Below are positions 13,201-24,000 of a stretch of 64,000 bases of DNA, in pieces. The notes beneath the pieces were generated by a model, which saw nothing but the letters and a program-made list of their open reading frames with translations, ran no database searches and was not told the DNA's origin. The stretch lies in the NCBI GenBank assembly GCA_000149265.1, contig CH003412.1, positions 3,609,254 through 3,673,253 on the forward strand, given 5' to 3'. How positions within the stretch are numbered: position 1 is the first letter of the stretch; each line of letters begins with the position of its first letter. Both the position numbers and the translations under genes were made by a program. This stretch comes from Ciona savignyi (lineage: Eukaryota; Chordata; Ascidiacea; Phlebobranchia; Cionidae).

Positions 13201-16200
13201 TTAAATGATATTTCAAATAAGTACTTTCGTTATTATGCATTTATATGTTTTGTTAAATGATATTTCAAATAATTACTTTCGTTATTATGCATTTATATGT
13301 TTTGTTAAATGATATTTCAAATAAGTACTTTCGTTATTATGCATTTATATGTTGTGTATTGTGTTAAATGATATTTCAAATAAGTACTTTTGTTATTATG
13401 CATTTATACGTTGTGTTAAATGATATTTCAAAAGAGTATTTTCGTTATTATGCATTTATATGTTGTGTTATATTGGTCAGACAAGTTCGATAACAGGCAA
13501 ATAAATAAATCTATTAAAAAAAGATGTAATTAGTAGTACCCTAACACAGCTGGTATATAATTCAAAATACAATAATCCATAGTTTCACATTTAACCCATT
13601 TTCCAAAATACCGTATGACATAGTGTATCCAGAAGTATTTCTGAAATTGAAACTGTAATTCTGGTTTCTGTTAAAGCTGTTACAGAATTTTAAACCATAT
13701 AAAAATCCTGGGATAGCCACAGATAACACGGTCAATTGACATCAAGCTAACATCGATACGTACAACTTCAACTTACCATGTTTGATAAAAATGTTTCATT
13801 CTTGCCAATACCAAAAGGTGAGTCGTAGAGAATAATTTTTGCTGCTTCTTCTTGGCCTAGCACCTAAAACACAAAATGTTAAAAAAATCAGGTAAATGTA
13901 TGTGATGAAAATCAACCATCATTTGTCCACTAAGCTTCTCGCCATGGCGGGCAGGACATTTAGTGGTGTTTTCAAATAGGTCATTACAACTTGTATAAAA
14001 AAGATGACTGTGTAAAAAAGGATATGTATTTTGACGAAGAGATGTTTAATGCTGGTGTTTGCGTAAAACCAATAGGCAGCTTCACTAAAAAGGTCATATT
14101 TCAAGCAAATGAAATAATTTTGTTAAATTTTTAAAAGACTAAATGCAAAAGCATAATAATAGTACTATTCAGAGTCGTTTACTTTTTTTACAGATAAGTA
14201 ACCTACACATTCGCATTGTCTTATATATTCCTGCATCTCTTCATTGGCTTGTTTCCACTGCGGCCTCTTCTTTACTTTTAGGACAGCAGGACTAACTGCA
14301 ATTTCTCTCACTGCATCAGCACCTAGCCACGCTCTGCATATCAATCAAGGTTCGTTAATGTGTATTAGGAAGTGCGATAGTAGTAAATATCGACTTGCAA
14401 TGCAAATGTGATAATCAATTACGAAGGTAGAATACAACTGTTCCAAGTTTTTCACCGTGAATGGATAAACACATAGAGTGTTATAACCTGAATCATCAGA
14501 TAACCTTGTGTCCACTGCTTGGTTACTCGAGCTATTGCAGTGTACTGTATATAATAAATACATTCATGCTGTTTTAGTCTAACCCATTGATCCATTTAAA
14601 GTTAAGGGAAAACTGTAGTCCGGATGAGTTGCTGTGCATTACACTGTTATATAAAAGAGAGTTTTGACATAAGGAGAGTTTTGACATAAGTACGGTTTGA
14701 TTCTTCTTCTCTATTTCACCATTTTTCACTGAAAAGAATCATGAAATCACGCATGGAATAATTGCTGTAACCTTGGATGGTGTTTTCCAAAGAAACGGAC
14801 ATCGATCCGATGATCTTCCACCCGGATCACTTTGGCAGGCCAATACTCGAATCCTCGTTGTTTCGCCCATACCACTTGGTGAGGTGGTTGCTAGCGGAGA
14901 AAATTATAGGAAAGTTAATCGAGCAATTAAAAGGTTAACGCGGCCGATACATATATTGACTCTATAGAAAAACGGTCATAGTCATGAGCCTATGTTAGGT
15001 TCAAAAGTTGGTTCAGTAAAAAAAGAATCAAAAATCGAAAAATCTGAGGCAAAGACGCAAAGCGCATATGGAATGAATGAGTTTAAAAAATAAATATTAT
15101 AATATATTTGGACAGGACATCAAATCTTGAACAGGAGTGCTTTTGGGTTCATCGCATTGATTTAGAAACTTTTACACTTTCGCAGACAACCAGGGTCCAC
15201 GGGTTGTTAAGATCGACAAGTAAAGAGATATTATACTTAATTTGTGCATTATCTCATGTGCAATATGCTCGCTGAAATAAAAACACAGGTGGAAATCTTA
15301 TGCCAGACAATGTGCAACATAGTATGTTTGCTGATATGACAAGAGTGACCTATTTGATTGAGCTACAACAAAAGCTCATCAAATATTGAAACAAAGAGAA
15401 AATAGGTGAGCTAAAGAGCATAGTACTAGTTGATTTTACCAAAACAGGGCAATATTTTTATAACAAAACTAGTGGTAGTAAGTAAGAATGAAAGTGTCAA
15501 CACTTACGCAAGGTTTACAGAACCAGTCACTGACTGGTTTAGTGTTCGAAAGATGGAAGCAATTTTGACATAATCTCAATTCCACCAAATCGTGCTCACA
15601 TTCCTGAAAGTGATTTTACCCTTATCAGCTCTGCTGAAAAGCATTTAAAACAGGGTTTCAATATAATTTAAAAAACACAACAAAAGAATAAAAGTACTTC
15701 CTATTTTAGCGATAAAAATTTGTGAACAAATTAACTATGAAAATTAAAAAAAAAATATTAAAACATTATGTGCATCATTCATGTACTAGTATGGAAACAA
15801 TATATTATACACACAATATTTTAAATTAAAAAGTTAATGTTAAAATGATCAATATGTAAGCAGTAAACTACAAATGCCTTTAATGTATTGATTAATATCC
15901 ATAAAAAATACAAAAAATAACCAAAATACCCCAATTGCTTGCTTGGCTAGCTTGCTGAGTTTATGATTCTCTCCAAACACAACACAATAATTATGGTGGA
16001 TGAGCTCTACTTTGGCACGGAACTCATCAACAGAGGAGAACAAACATTTCTGGCAATCCTGGTCGGTTGTATATGTATTGATCAGGGGGAATTGGTAAGA
16101 TAATATAATAACTAAAAATACAATTTAGGAACTTGAGAGACCTGTGGTAACATTTACTAACAAAATTTAGGCATATCGAGAGAAACATGATTTTGTGGGT

Positions 16201-19200
16201 ACCAGTACCAATAATACAATATAAAAATATCCTGAATTGCATTTTAGTTTCAAATCTTGACTATATTTTTAGCTGATTTTATATTTCATTTATGAAATCA
16301 TGGGACTTCCCTGCTTTCGTAATCTACAATGGATTTACCGATTATCATCTTTTAAGAAATTTGTTTTGTTGCGATACTTTTGCATTCACTTACCCCTTGC
16401 AATACAGTGAGGTCATAATGAGAATGAATAAGGAAGTCGTAATAAGCAAAATCTTCCAACGTGGGTCTTTGCTGGAGTTCAGGTATCTGCATAGGACAAG
16501 TTTATACATAATCAAAGCCGAACTACGTTAATTGTATATTCAAGTTTCGAAAGAAACCACACAGATATATTGGACTTTTCATTTATTTTATTAACGACTG
16601 TTTTATGGCAACTGTTCACTCTTAAAGCTTGTTCTCAGATGGAATCATTGCTGGAGTTCTAACTTCAATATGACGCCAGTTTAAATAAGAAATGTTAGTG
16701 TTCAAGAAATTAAAAGCTACAAGTTCCCTGATTACCCGTACGCATTGCTTTGAACAATAAGAATTTCACAGATGAAAATCATGCTTACAGATTCTTTTTG
16801 TTGAGTTGCCACAAAATGCAGACATCGACTAAGCTCGATCTTTTCACGCTTTGTCGAATGCTGCTTCTGCTTCTGGGAATATAAAACATGATCTGTTATG
16901 CCTAGCATCTAGCATATTTGCAAGTTTAAAGTAAAACAAACAAGGCACGGTACACATGGAAACAACATAGTGACACCTAAAATAGTGATAGCTAGCTGAA
17001 TTTTTATATTCTAGTTTATATAACCGAATTTTTCTAAAACAATCTACATAATATGTAACAGATAGCATTGCTGGCACTTACAGTGGATAAAAAATGAATA
17101 CTAACTTCAAAATCTTCACCTTAAAAATCTTAATAATTTCCATTAGTTGGTAGAATTTTGGATAAAGTATTGCAGCATAGGGGAATTATACAAAAATAAG
17201 ATAAATGAAAATCAACGCTCTACTGAAAATTATAAGCTACAATACCTACTTTTAAACCTAAATAATGTTTAAGGCACGCCACTTACTTTACACCAAGGGC
17301 ATCTCCACTTTGGTCCAATGTTCTTTGATTCTAGAGTAGTTAAGCAATCCGGGTGATAGACCAGGGAGCAGTTCGCACACGGAACCACCAAGCCAGCATC
17401 ATGGCATCGAAAGCAATACCAGTCATGTTTTTCAACTGCCAGTTCCGATAACAACTACAAACATAGACAGTCAGTCAACGAATATAATTGGGAAATATCC
17501 TGCTTGCAAATGTTATTTTTGTCTACTTTAACCTGTACAAACAAGCTTTCGGAATTATTGCTAAGTTACTAGGATTTTTAATCAGGGATTTTTAATAAAA
17601 AGAGTCAAAAACGCATCCATAGATGACTTGATTTATATAGAACTGTCTTGGAGAAATCTAAATGCCAAGTTTAGGAAAAAATATTTGAAGATGTGGTATT
17701 GAAGAAGCTGTTTAAACATGTAAGTCATGAGCATTTTCAGAAAAAAAAACTAACAGTTAAAACTGGATGACTTGGTAAGTACAAACAATACACGTAATGT
17801 AAAGAAATTGTAATTCTTATAAAGCCTATAAAAGCGTGTTTGTAGTGCATTAAATCATTAGCCGAAATGTTACGAGATCGAAACCAGCTATTCCCTTGTT
17901 GCCTTGAGCTAAGTGCTTAAAAGCTATTGCTTAAACCCAGTGCCGTTTCCAGAAAATTTTAAAGGGGGTAGTCTTGTTCATAAACTGAGGAAAGTCCACA
18001 GCAAATTTTGTGCGTCAGCATCCAAAAAATATTGGGGGGTGATTTTAACAGCTCTTTATTTTACTCAAGGATGTCTAATAAATCTTTTTTCTGTACTAAA
18101 AAATGCATAGGTGGAACATAGACTGCGAGCCGGTGTTCTTGTTTAGCTGTGAAGTTTTGTAATAGTAAAGCAGTGCTTCGTGAAATAAAGGTGTTGATTG
18201 TGCAACTGCTAGCTGTTTTGTTGGGAAAAAGTTCCTGACATGTGGCTGTTCCTACAGTATAGCATGCTGTCCCGCAGATTAGTGAAGCCCAGTAAATAAA
18301 TTCATCATTAATTAATTATCATTCAATTAATAAATAAAACCTGTTCACGATCTGGAATCCAATATCCTTCTTGTTCTACTCCAACTTTCGACCCCTTACA
18401 GCCAACAGTAATGGTTTCCACAACCACTTTATCAAGCACAGCATTATGAATATGTTGCAGTATCTCGGTTGGCTTGTATCCATATTCTTTTTCCATAACC
18501 CTAAGGTAGTAAATAAATTTAAATTAATAAATAAGAAACCACTGTACATGCATTACTTAATAGGGGAATTGGATTTTTTTTATCTAGCAAGATTTGACCT
18601 TTAAAGCGTATGGTTTAGTGATTACAAATAAAATTATAAAAATATCTGGAAAAAAAGTTATCTTTTATTCACGAAAACTACAAATAATGAAGTTTAACTC
18701 TTTCACTCCCGGCCAAATGCATTAATTCAAACATGCTGTCCCGCAGTGTTTTTTACAATTTTTAGTCATTTTCAAATTAGCACAGTTTTTCTAAAGTTTA
18801 TGCTATGATTTAATATTTAGTATGGTTGGAAAGATAATTTATCCCTCTTTTAACCAAGCTGCACATCTAAAATCTACCTCTAATAAAGAATATATTATGT
18901 AAACTTTAGTGAACACCACTTTTTATGCAAAGAAAATTCTGCTCGACTTTGAAAAATTTGAGGTGCACTGACAAACGAAATACCGTACTCACTTATTATT
19001 GGAATGCCCAAATGAGATGAAAATTGGAATGTAGATGGTCTAATAGTTTTTGTACTTAGGAAAATTCGAACTGTATTTCTATCTTCAGTAGTTTTTTTTA
19101 CTATTTGTAATTGAAATTTCCCTTTTTTCTGACTATATTATGAAAACTTGAACCAAAACGCATTGAAGTTTTTAGTTTTGTAGAACTAAAATAGTAAAAA

Positions 19201-19995
19201 GTATAAAAAAGAACAGTGAAGGAAGTGTAAAAAGGGCATACAAAACCAAACAAACGCAAATACTATATCCAATATTCTTCAAAGCAGGGCACACCGAACT
19301 AGCTAGTCTCGCCGCCTTTTTCTTTATCGTGCGCTCAGCAGGCCCAGCTGGATTCATGCTTTGGTGAACACGAAGCATAACCGCCTGCTGCGAAAACGTC
19401 ACCAACGCTCTCCTTTTTATCTCAACGGCACGAAATTCACAGAGAATGTAAAGAAAGACTTGCTTGACAAAAAGAGCTTCTCTGCAAGTTAACACGACTC
19501 CTATTGGCTGAGTTAGTCACGTGTAAATTCGTGTAAAATCGATAGAAATAAGAGGCGAAGCCTTGAAAAAGAAAGGCTATCACTCCTCGCATTTTTAATA
19601 TTTCTCCACGATAATCACAGAGAATAAAATATAGGGTTTCCTTGATCGAATGAGCTGAGGTCTCTACCATTACGCATTGCGGAGAAATCGTTTTTTAGAT
19701 TTGCACCCATTTATGTACAGTCGGGATGCCATGTTTTACCACCAACTCGCGATATATGGCGAGTTGGGAGGGAAAGAGTTAAAAGTGAAAAACAGGCACG
19801 ATAATTTTTTCTTTGTAAATGATACAGCATAAGTAAGCTTAATGTTCTTTCACTATTACATAGCTAGTTTTACCTTATAACACGCTGTAGATTAGCAATC
19901 TGCCTTTGTTTCCTGATGACTTCAATCGTCGAATACAACTGCAGTACGACTTTCGGGCTTGTCAATCGTCTTGTGCATTCAACTTGTGACGGCAT
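7271..19995 (-). CDS. ZMYND11: ZMYND11 (BS69) chromatin reader, 19 exons
   Basis: Exons, 5' to 3': 19874-19995, 18341-18500, 17287-17454, 16789-16872, 16394-16486, 15930-16049, 15508-15603, 14772-14890, 14207-14333, 13777-13863, 11951-12043, 10214-10298, 9759-9853, 9630-9686, 8808-8875, 8296-8386, 7971-8018, 7747-7875, 7271-7432 (about 667 aa; human about 602). Domain order matches the family: N-terminal winged helix (to ~95, with VGCKGSK), PHD finger (~96-150, HDWYCFRC...CPWC), bromodomain (~150-250), C4 zinc segment (CQNC...CKPC), PWWP (~285-345, VVWAK, YWPAKV, VRFFG, keeping the Phe and Trp of the K36me3 cage), a divergent linker, a coiled coil, and a C-terminal MYND finger ([13 protein letters not shown]). 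In vertebrates it is a nuclear co-repressor that binds H3.3 trimethylated at K36. The junction between the exons ending at 7971 and starting at 7875 is ambiguous: a competing donor at 7958 would pair with an internal acceptor. The linker exons are inferred from phase only. Confidence 0.9.
8081..8281 (+). mobile_element. tRNA-derived SINE, internally deleted
   Basis: It starts TCCGGCCGGTTAGCCTGG and ends in ATCCTATCCTATCC repeats next to ZMYND11 exon 16. The part of the body between the GTGTCCTTGG block and the AAATTAAAGGAACGTG block is shortened, and the CAATAGCTC block is missing. It is antisense to ZMYND11 in the intron before exon 17. Confidence 0.75.
10396..11484 (+). mobile_element. TTAA-flanked MITE, copy 1 (piggyBac-like)
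   Basis: Bounded by TTAA on both sides, with inverted ends CTCTTTCACTCCC and GGGACGGAAAGAG. Length is 1089 bp including both TTAA. A perfect 26-bp palindrome centred on CATATATG sits at 11444-11469 near the right end. The open frames inside (10868-11101, 11118-11372) are not transposase-like. TTAA target sites are typical of piggyBac-type transposition, so this is probably a non-autonomous derivative. It lies in the ZMYND11 intron between exons 11 and 12. Confidence 0.8.
11598..11723 (+). mobile_element. Short hAT-type MITE
   Basis: A 126-bp element starting TAGGGGTGGGCAACTT and ending GTTGCTCATGCCTG, with imperfect inverted ends. It is flanked by an 8-bp duplication TTTTAAAC/T (11590-11597 and 11724-11731). 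An 8-bp target duplication and a CAGGGGTGGGCAAC-like end are typical of hAT elements. Confidence 0.65.
12425..13470. repeat. 52-bp minisatellite, about 20 units
   Basis: The unit TTAAATGATATTTCAAATAA + GTACTTTCGTTATTATGCAT + TTATATGTTGTG repeats about 20 times with point variants (AAATAAG/AAAGAAG, TTGTG/TTTTG, GTTAAATG/GATAAATA), one short unit and one unit with an 8-bp GTGTATTG-like expansion. It lies in the ZMYND11 intron between exons 10 and 11. Confidence 0.95.
14924..15010 (+). repeat. Second tRNA-like SINE head (fragment)
   Basis: It shares the GGTTAACGCGGCCGATACATATA and GACTCTATAGAAAAACGGTC strings with the repeats near 5700 and 26700. It lies in the ZMYND11 intron just upstream (in gene sense) of the PWWP exon. 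Confidence 0.45.
18694..19782 (+). mobile_element. TTAA-flanked MITE, copy 2 (piggyBac-like)
   Basis: Second copy of the element at 10396-11484, in the same orientation and with the same overall length (1089 bp with TTAA ends). It differs by scattered substitutions and a few compensating small indels. The hairpin near the right end is present but has one mismatch. It lies in ZMYND11 intron 1. Confidence 0.8.
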
Positions 19996-21069
19996 GATTA
20001 TGATATAAGCTTGTACTGTACTTTATTGTTACAATGAGGCAGAAGTAATCTTATCAATATATATGAAAACATGCATCTGTTACTGCAATATGTAGTAGAC
20101 ATAAAAATAACAAGTTTATTATTATATGCTTGTTAACAATCACGATAGAACATACAGTGCACTATTTTTGTGGGAATTTATTTTGCTTGATTCATACACA
20201 CAGAAATCGGTACCTCTAAATACTACAGGAGCGCTTGGAGCGCATGGAGCGCTTAAATCGCTTGGAGCGCTTGGATCGCTTGGATCGCTTGGATCGCTTA
20301 CTATACTTAGTAATTACAAAAGCCATGATATGAATGTTAGGGTTGGGGTTAAAGTTAGTTCTGGGGTTGACATTAGTGTTTGGGACAGGGTGAGAATTAC
20401 TTTCCATAGAAATCTAAGTGATCCAAGCGCTCCGAGCGGTCCTGTAGTATTTAGAGGCACCCCACAGAAATGGCGACGGAATAATGCTTGTTTTATTATA
20501 GTGAACCAATGCTCGCGCGCTAGCTCATAAAAAAGGATAACTGTTGGCCCTGCATCAGCGTGTACAGCGTTCGATAAATAGACCTTTCTGAACTGAATAG
20601 GGAAAGTTAAAATCGTGTTCTCCAATAAGTGTTACACGCGTGTTTATTTTTATTGTTAAATCAGCAAAGAATTACAATAGGGTGAATGATTAATTAAAAC
20701 AAAAAGAGTAAGTTAACAAAATAATGCATTTTTTAAAGTTTGTTTATATAAAAATAATGTAACCATTATGCATAGTAATGTATTTTTTATTTTTCTGAAT
20801 AACATAAATTTCATATTGGTAAACACATTTGTATGTTTACGGTACTTTCCCTACCTTGAAATGTGGTTTCATTTAACACGACGTGTAAAGAGTTATAAGG
20901 GTTTGACTGTATAAACCTCGGTAATATAAATAGTTTATTATTATGTATTTAAACTGTGTTTTATATCTTATACCGATCTATTAGTTGCATTAATCATTAG
21001 GCTGTGATAACTCACTTGTTTAATTAACCACTTTCATTAATCTGTAGACTAAGTAGAATTGCAAATGAA
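19996..21069. promoter_or_regulatory. Divergent promoter region, ZMYND11 / CLPTM1L
   Basis: The region lies between the start codons of two head-to-head genes and holds a 255-bp MITE (20208-20462). No defined motif is called; the promoter role follows from gene layout only. Confidence 0.45.
20208..20462 (+). mobile_element. MITE with 9-bp target duplication (CTCTAAATACTACAGG family), copy A
   Basis: Inverted ends CGGTACCTCTAAATACTACA and (complement) GGGTGCCTCTAAATACTACA. It is flanked by a perfect 9-bp duplication CACAGAAAT (20199-20207, 20463-20471). Inside are 9-bp tandem CGCTTGGAT-type units and a telomere-like AACCCTAACATT stretch (seen on the minus strand). The open frames here are low-complexity shadows. 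Confidence 0.85.
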
Positions 21070-24000
21070 ATGAAGCTGTTTTCGGTCACTACCGCGATTC
21101 TTCTTGGTTTTACAATATACACTATAAATGCTGTATGGATGATATATGGTATCTGGAACCCAGAAGAGTGCAAATTACCCACAAGATCAAAATACTGCAT
21201 TAAATCGCATATTCTAGAAAAGAACACTAAATGGAAGGTAAACACTGTTAAAAGAGATTTTATTTTTGGTGCAAATTAAAAACATTTGTTTGTTTGAAAT
21301 AAATATTGCCAATAATAAAGATTATCTAGTCTGTAAAAAACCTTTTTATCTTAAGTTATAATTACATGCGTCTAGAGACGGAACGGTAGTCTGATTTTTC
21401 TCTGCTGGATGGCGCTATTTATCAGCTGTACTAAAGCGGGGAGGAGGAAACTACTAACTAAAATTATGGACACTAATTTTAACCCATTCCTGAACACTAA
21501 ACTCAACCGCAAAACTAACACTAACTCTAGCCCCATGTTTATTACACCATTTACGCATTTTAAGTAAATAGTGTTTACAATAAAAAAAACTGCAAAGAGA
21601 TCGATTACTTTAGCCAATGCTTGGAAAAATTCCAAAAATGCTCTAACAAACTGAATGCGGGGTTATGATGAGTTTGTTTATAACTAAGAAACAAAAGAGT
21701 TAAAAAAACGGAAAAAAGCTAACCGTAGGGGAATCGAACCACAGTCTGACGCGTGACAGGCGGCGACGCTTACCACTACACTAACGAGGATTACGATTAG
21801 TAAGTGCGAAAACTAGTATAAGAACCACTCAGTCGCGGGTGCCTCTAAATACTACAGGACCGCTTAGATCACTTAGATTGCTATAGAAAGTAATTCTAAC
21901 CCTGTCCCAAACACTAATCTCAACCCCAGAACTAACTTTAACCCCAACCCTAACATTTAATATAGAAAATAGTTACTCCCCAGATAATTCCAAAAAAATA
22001 AATAGCGCCACCCAGCAGAGAAAAATCAGACTACCGTTCCGTCCCTAGTCGCATCTGGCCTGTATAATTACCGGGTATGTCTGTAAATGACGCAAATTTT
22101 TATTTTTTTTTTATCTTTAAGAATGCATCGGTCTATGTTAATATACACCATCCAACTATGCTGGGTTTACAGTACATATGGAAACTATACCTTAAATTAT
22201 GTTTATGCATCTATAAGTTGTAATGTTTCGGAATAAACAAAATTCTTTTGTTTCAGTTAAAGGTATATTTATCGACAAAACTGCAGAGTCAGAGCCAACT
22301 TTCTACAGCAAAGTCAAAATCTATTTATCAATGGAAAAACATCAATTTTACAGAACCAAAACAAATGTAAGATTGTATTGACTATTTACTGCTACCGTAT
22401 TAAGATTGTACATTGCATCTATTCATGTATCCAGACAATATTTAGTGTTTAGAGATCTGCCTAAAAGAGTTACTAATTACTATGTTTATTAATGTATTTT
22501 TTGAACATGAAGCTATGATGCAATGTGCGCTAATTATACGTACAATTTTCATAACAATTTTGTAAATATTTAATTACTTAAATGCTCCACAGAAACTTGA
22601 ACATAACTTTACCCTCTGAAACACGACGTAATGGTTCATTGTACTTGCATTTTCTTCTTCACCCTCACGGTGAATCTGCCTTCGATAATGCCAAGTCGAT
22701 TCACCAATTGACTGCTGTTACTGAATACCTCGCTCCTGTTTCTTATTTTAAACTCATCCAAGACAATTCATCGGTAGGCACATTCTGATACATTTTAAAA
22801 TAAACTTATTTATAAAAAGGCGGATAATAAAAAATTTTTTTCACTGTTCAAAGTTTTGACTACTAGTTAGTATGTAGCAGTTTTGTACTACTTACATTGG
22901 TTTGTATTTATACCAAAAGTGATTTAGTTTAGGTTTCATTTAAACTTACAAGGTTGGAAGAATTTATTCACAACCTTTATCTGTCTATCAAAGACACATT
23001 TGCCACCTGACAAAGCTATGTGTTCGAAATTGACCAACTTTATTGCAATCATGTTTTTATGTTTTGCTTCAGTAAAGTGGATTCTAATGAGTCACTGAAA
23101 AGCGATATCCACTTTTATACCAAATCCAACCGCTGGTTCATACCGAACCGAGGGTAAATTTGACACAATTATTACCTTGGTTACCCCACTTACAGTGGTA
23201 CCGGTATCCTTTGCAATAAAATTTGCACATGTAATACATGTCTGCGTGGTTACAATGGTAACTTACTTTACCAAAAAAGCGATATTTAGTTCTAAAATTT
23301 TAATATAAGGTCTTCAACTCAACTGCGAATGAAGCCCCAGTCACACACTGGAGACCAACCCTCAATATATATGTGATGAACCAGAATATTGTATTTGATC
23401 AACAGAAAATACCAGCAGAGCTGTATTATCTAATTAGGTATTGTGTTTGTATTGTGGTGTACTTGATCGAATCAGTTATATTTCTTAAGTGAATTGTATA
23501 ATACTAACATTATCTTTGTTATAGAGCTACAAATGAGGCTGTGTATTTGCCAGTGTTTTATGTTGATGAACTGAGTCACCGTAAAAAGGATTTAAAGGTA
23601 TGGAAGGCATCATCAGTGATTGATTCTAACATTTTAAACTTTTTATAACATCTGCAAATTAAACAACACAGAGCTATTTTATGCTGGTCTCAGTATCAAA
23701 CATTTGATAACTTATAATACAAAACCCTTTAGTTCATTACTGTATTATGCTGGATTTAAATTATTGCTAAATTTTATTTAGGCAAAGTCATAAATGTTTG
23801 AAATTTGACTAATAGTTCACAGATGTCTGTTGTCTGTAGTCACTTTGTGAAGTGCCTAAGGTACCGAGTAATAAAACTAAATATACCTTCACCAAAAGTC
23901 ATTTGATGAAGTTTTTAGCCATATTTATATTTTTCCAGCCAATTCCAAACAACGTAACTAAAATGGAGGTCACCATCCACTATTCTCCGATAAGTGTGGG

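Noticed and set aside
18263-18278. ATGCTGTCCCGCAG match to the left part of the TTAA MITE
   Set aside because: Only about 14 bases match and no ends are present; may be a relic or chance.
20126-20625. Gly/Leu/Ser- and Lys/Arg/Ser-repeat open frames on both strands
   Set aside because: Produced by 9-bp units inside a MITE.
21720-21790. Functional tRNA-Asp gene
   Set aside because: Several stem mismatches; called a tRNA-like pseudogene instead.
23065-23155. Possible exon after TTTTGCTTCAG in CLPTM1L intron 3
   Set aside because: In the required phase it starts with TAA; the exon at 23310 restores the conserved THWRP region.
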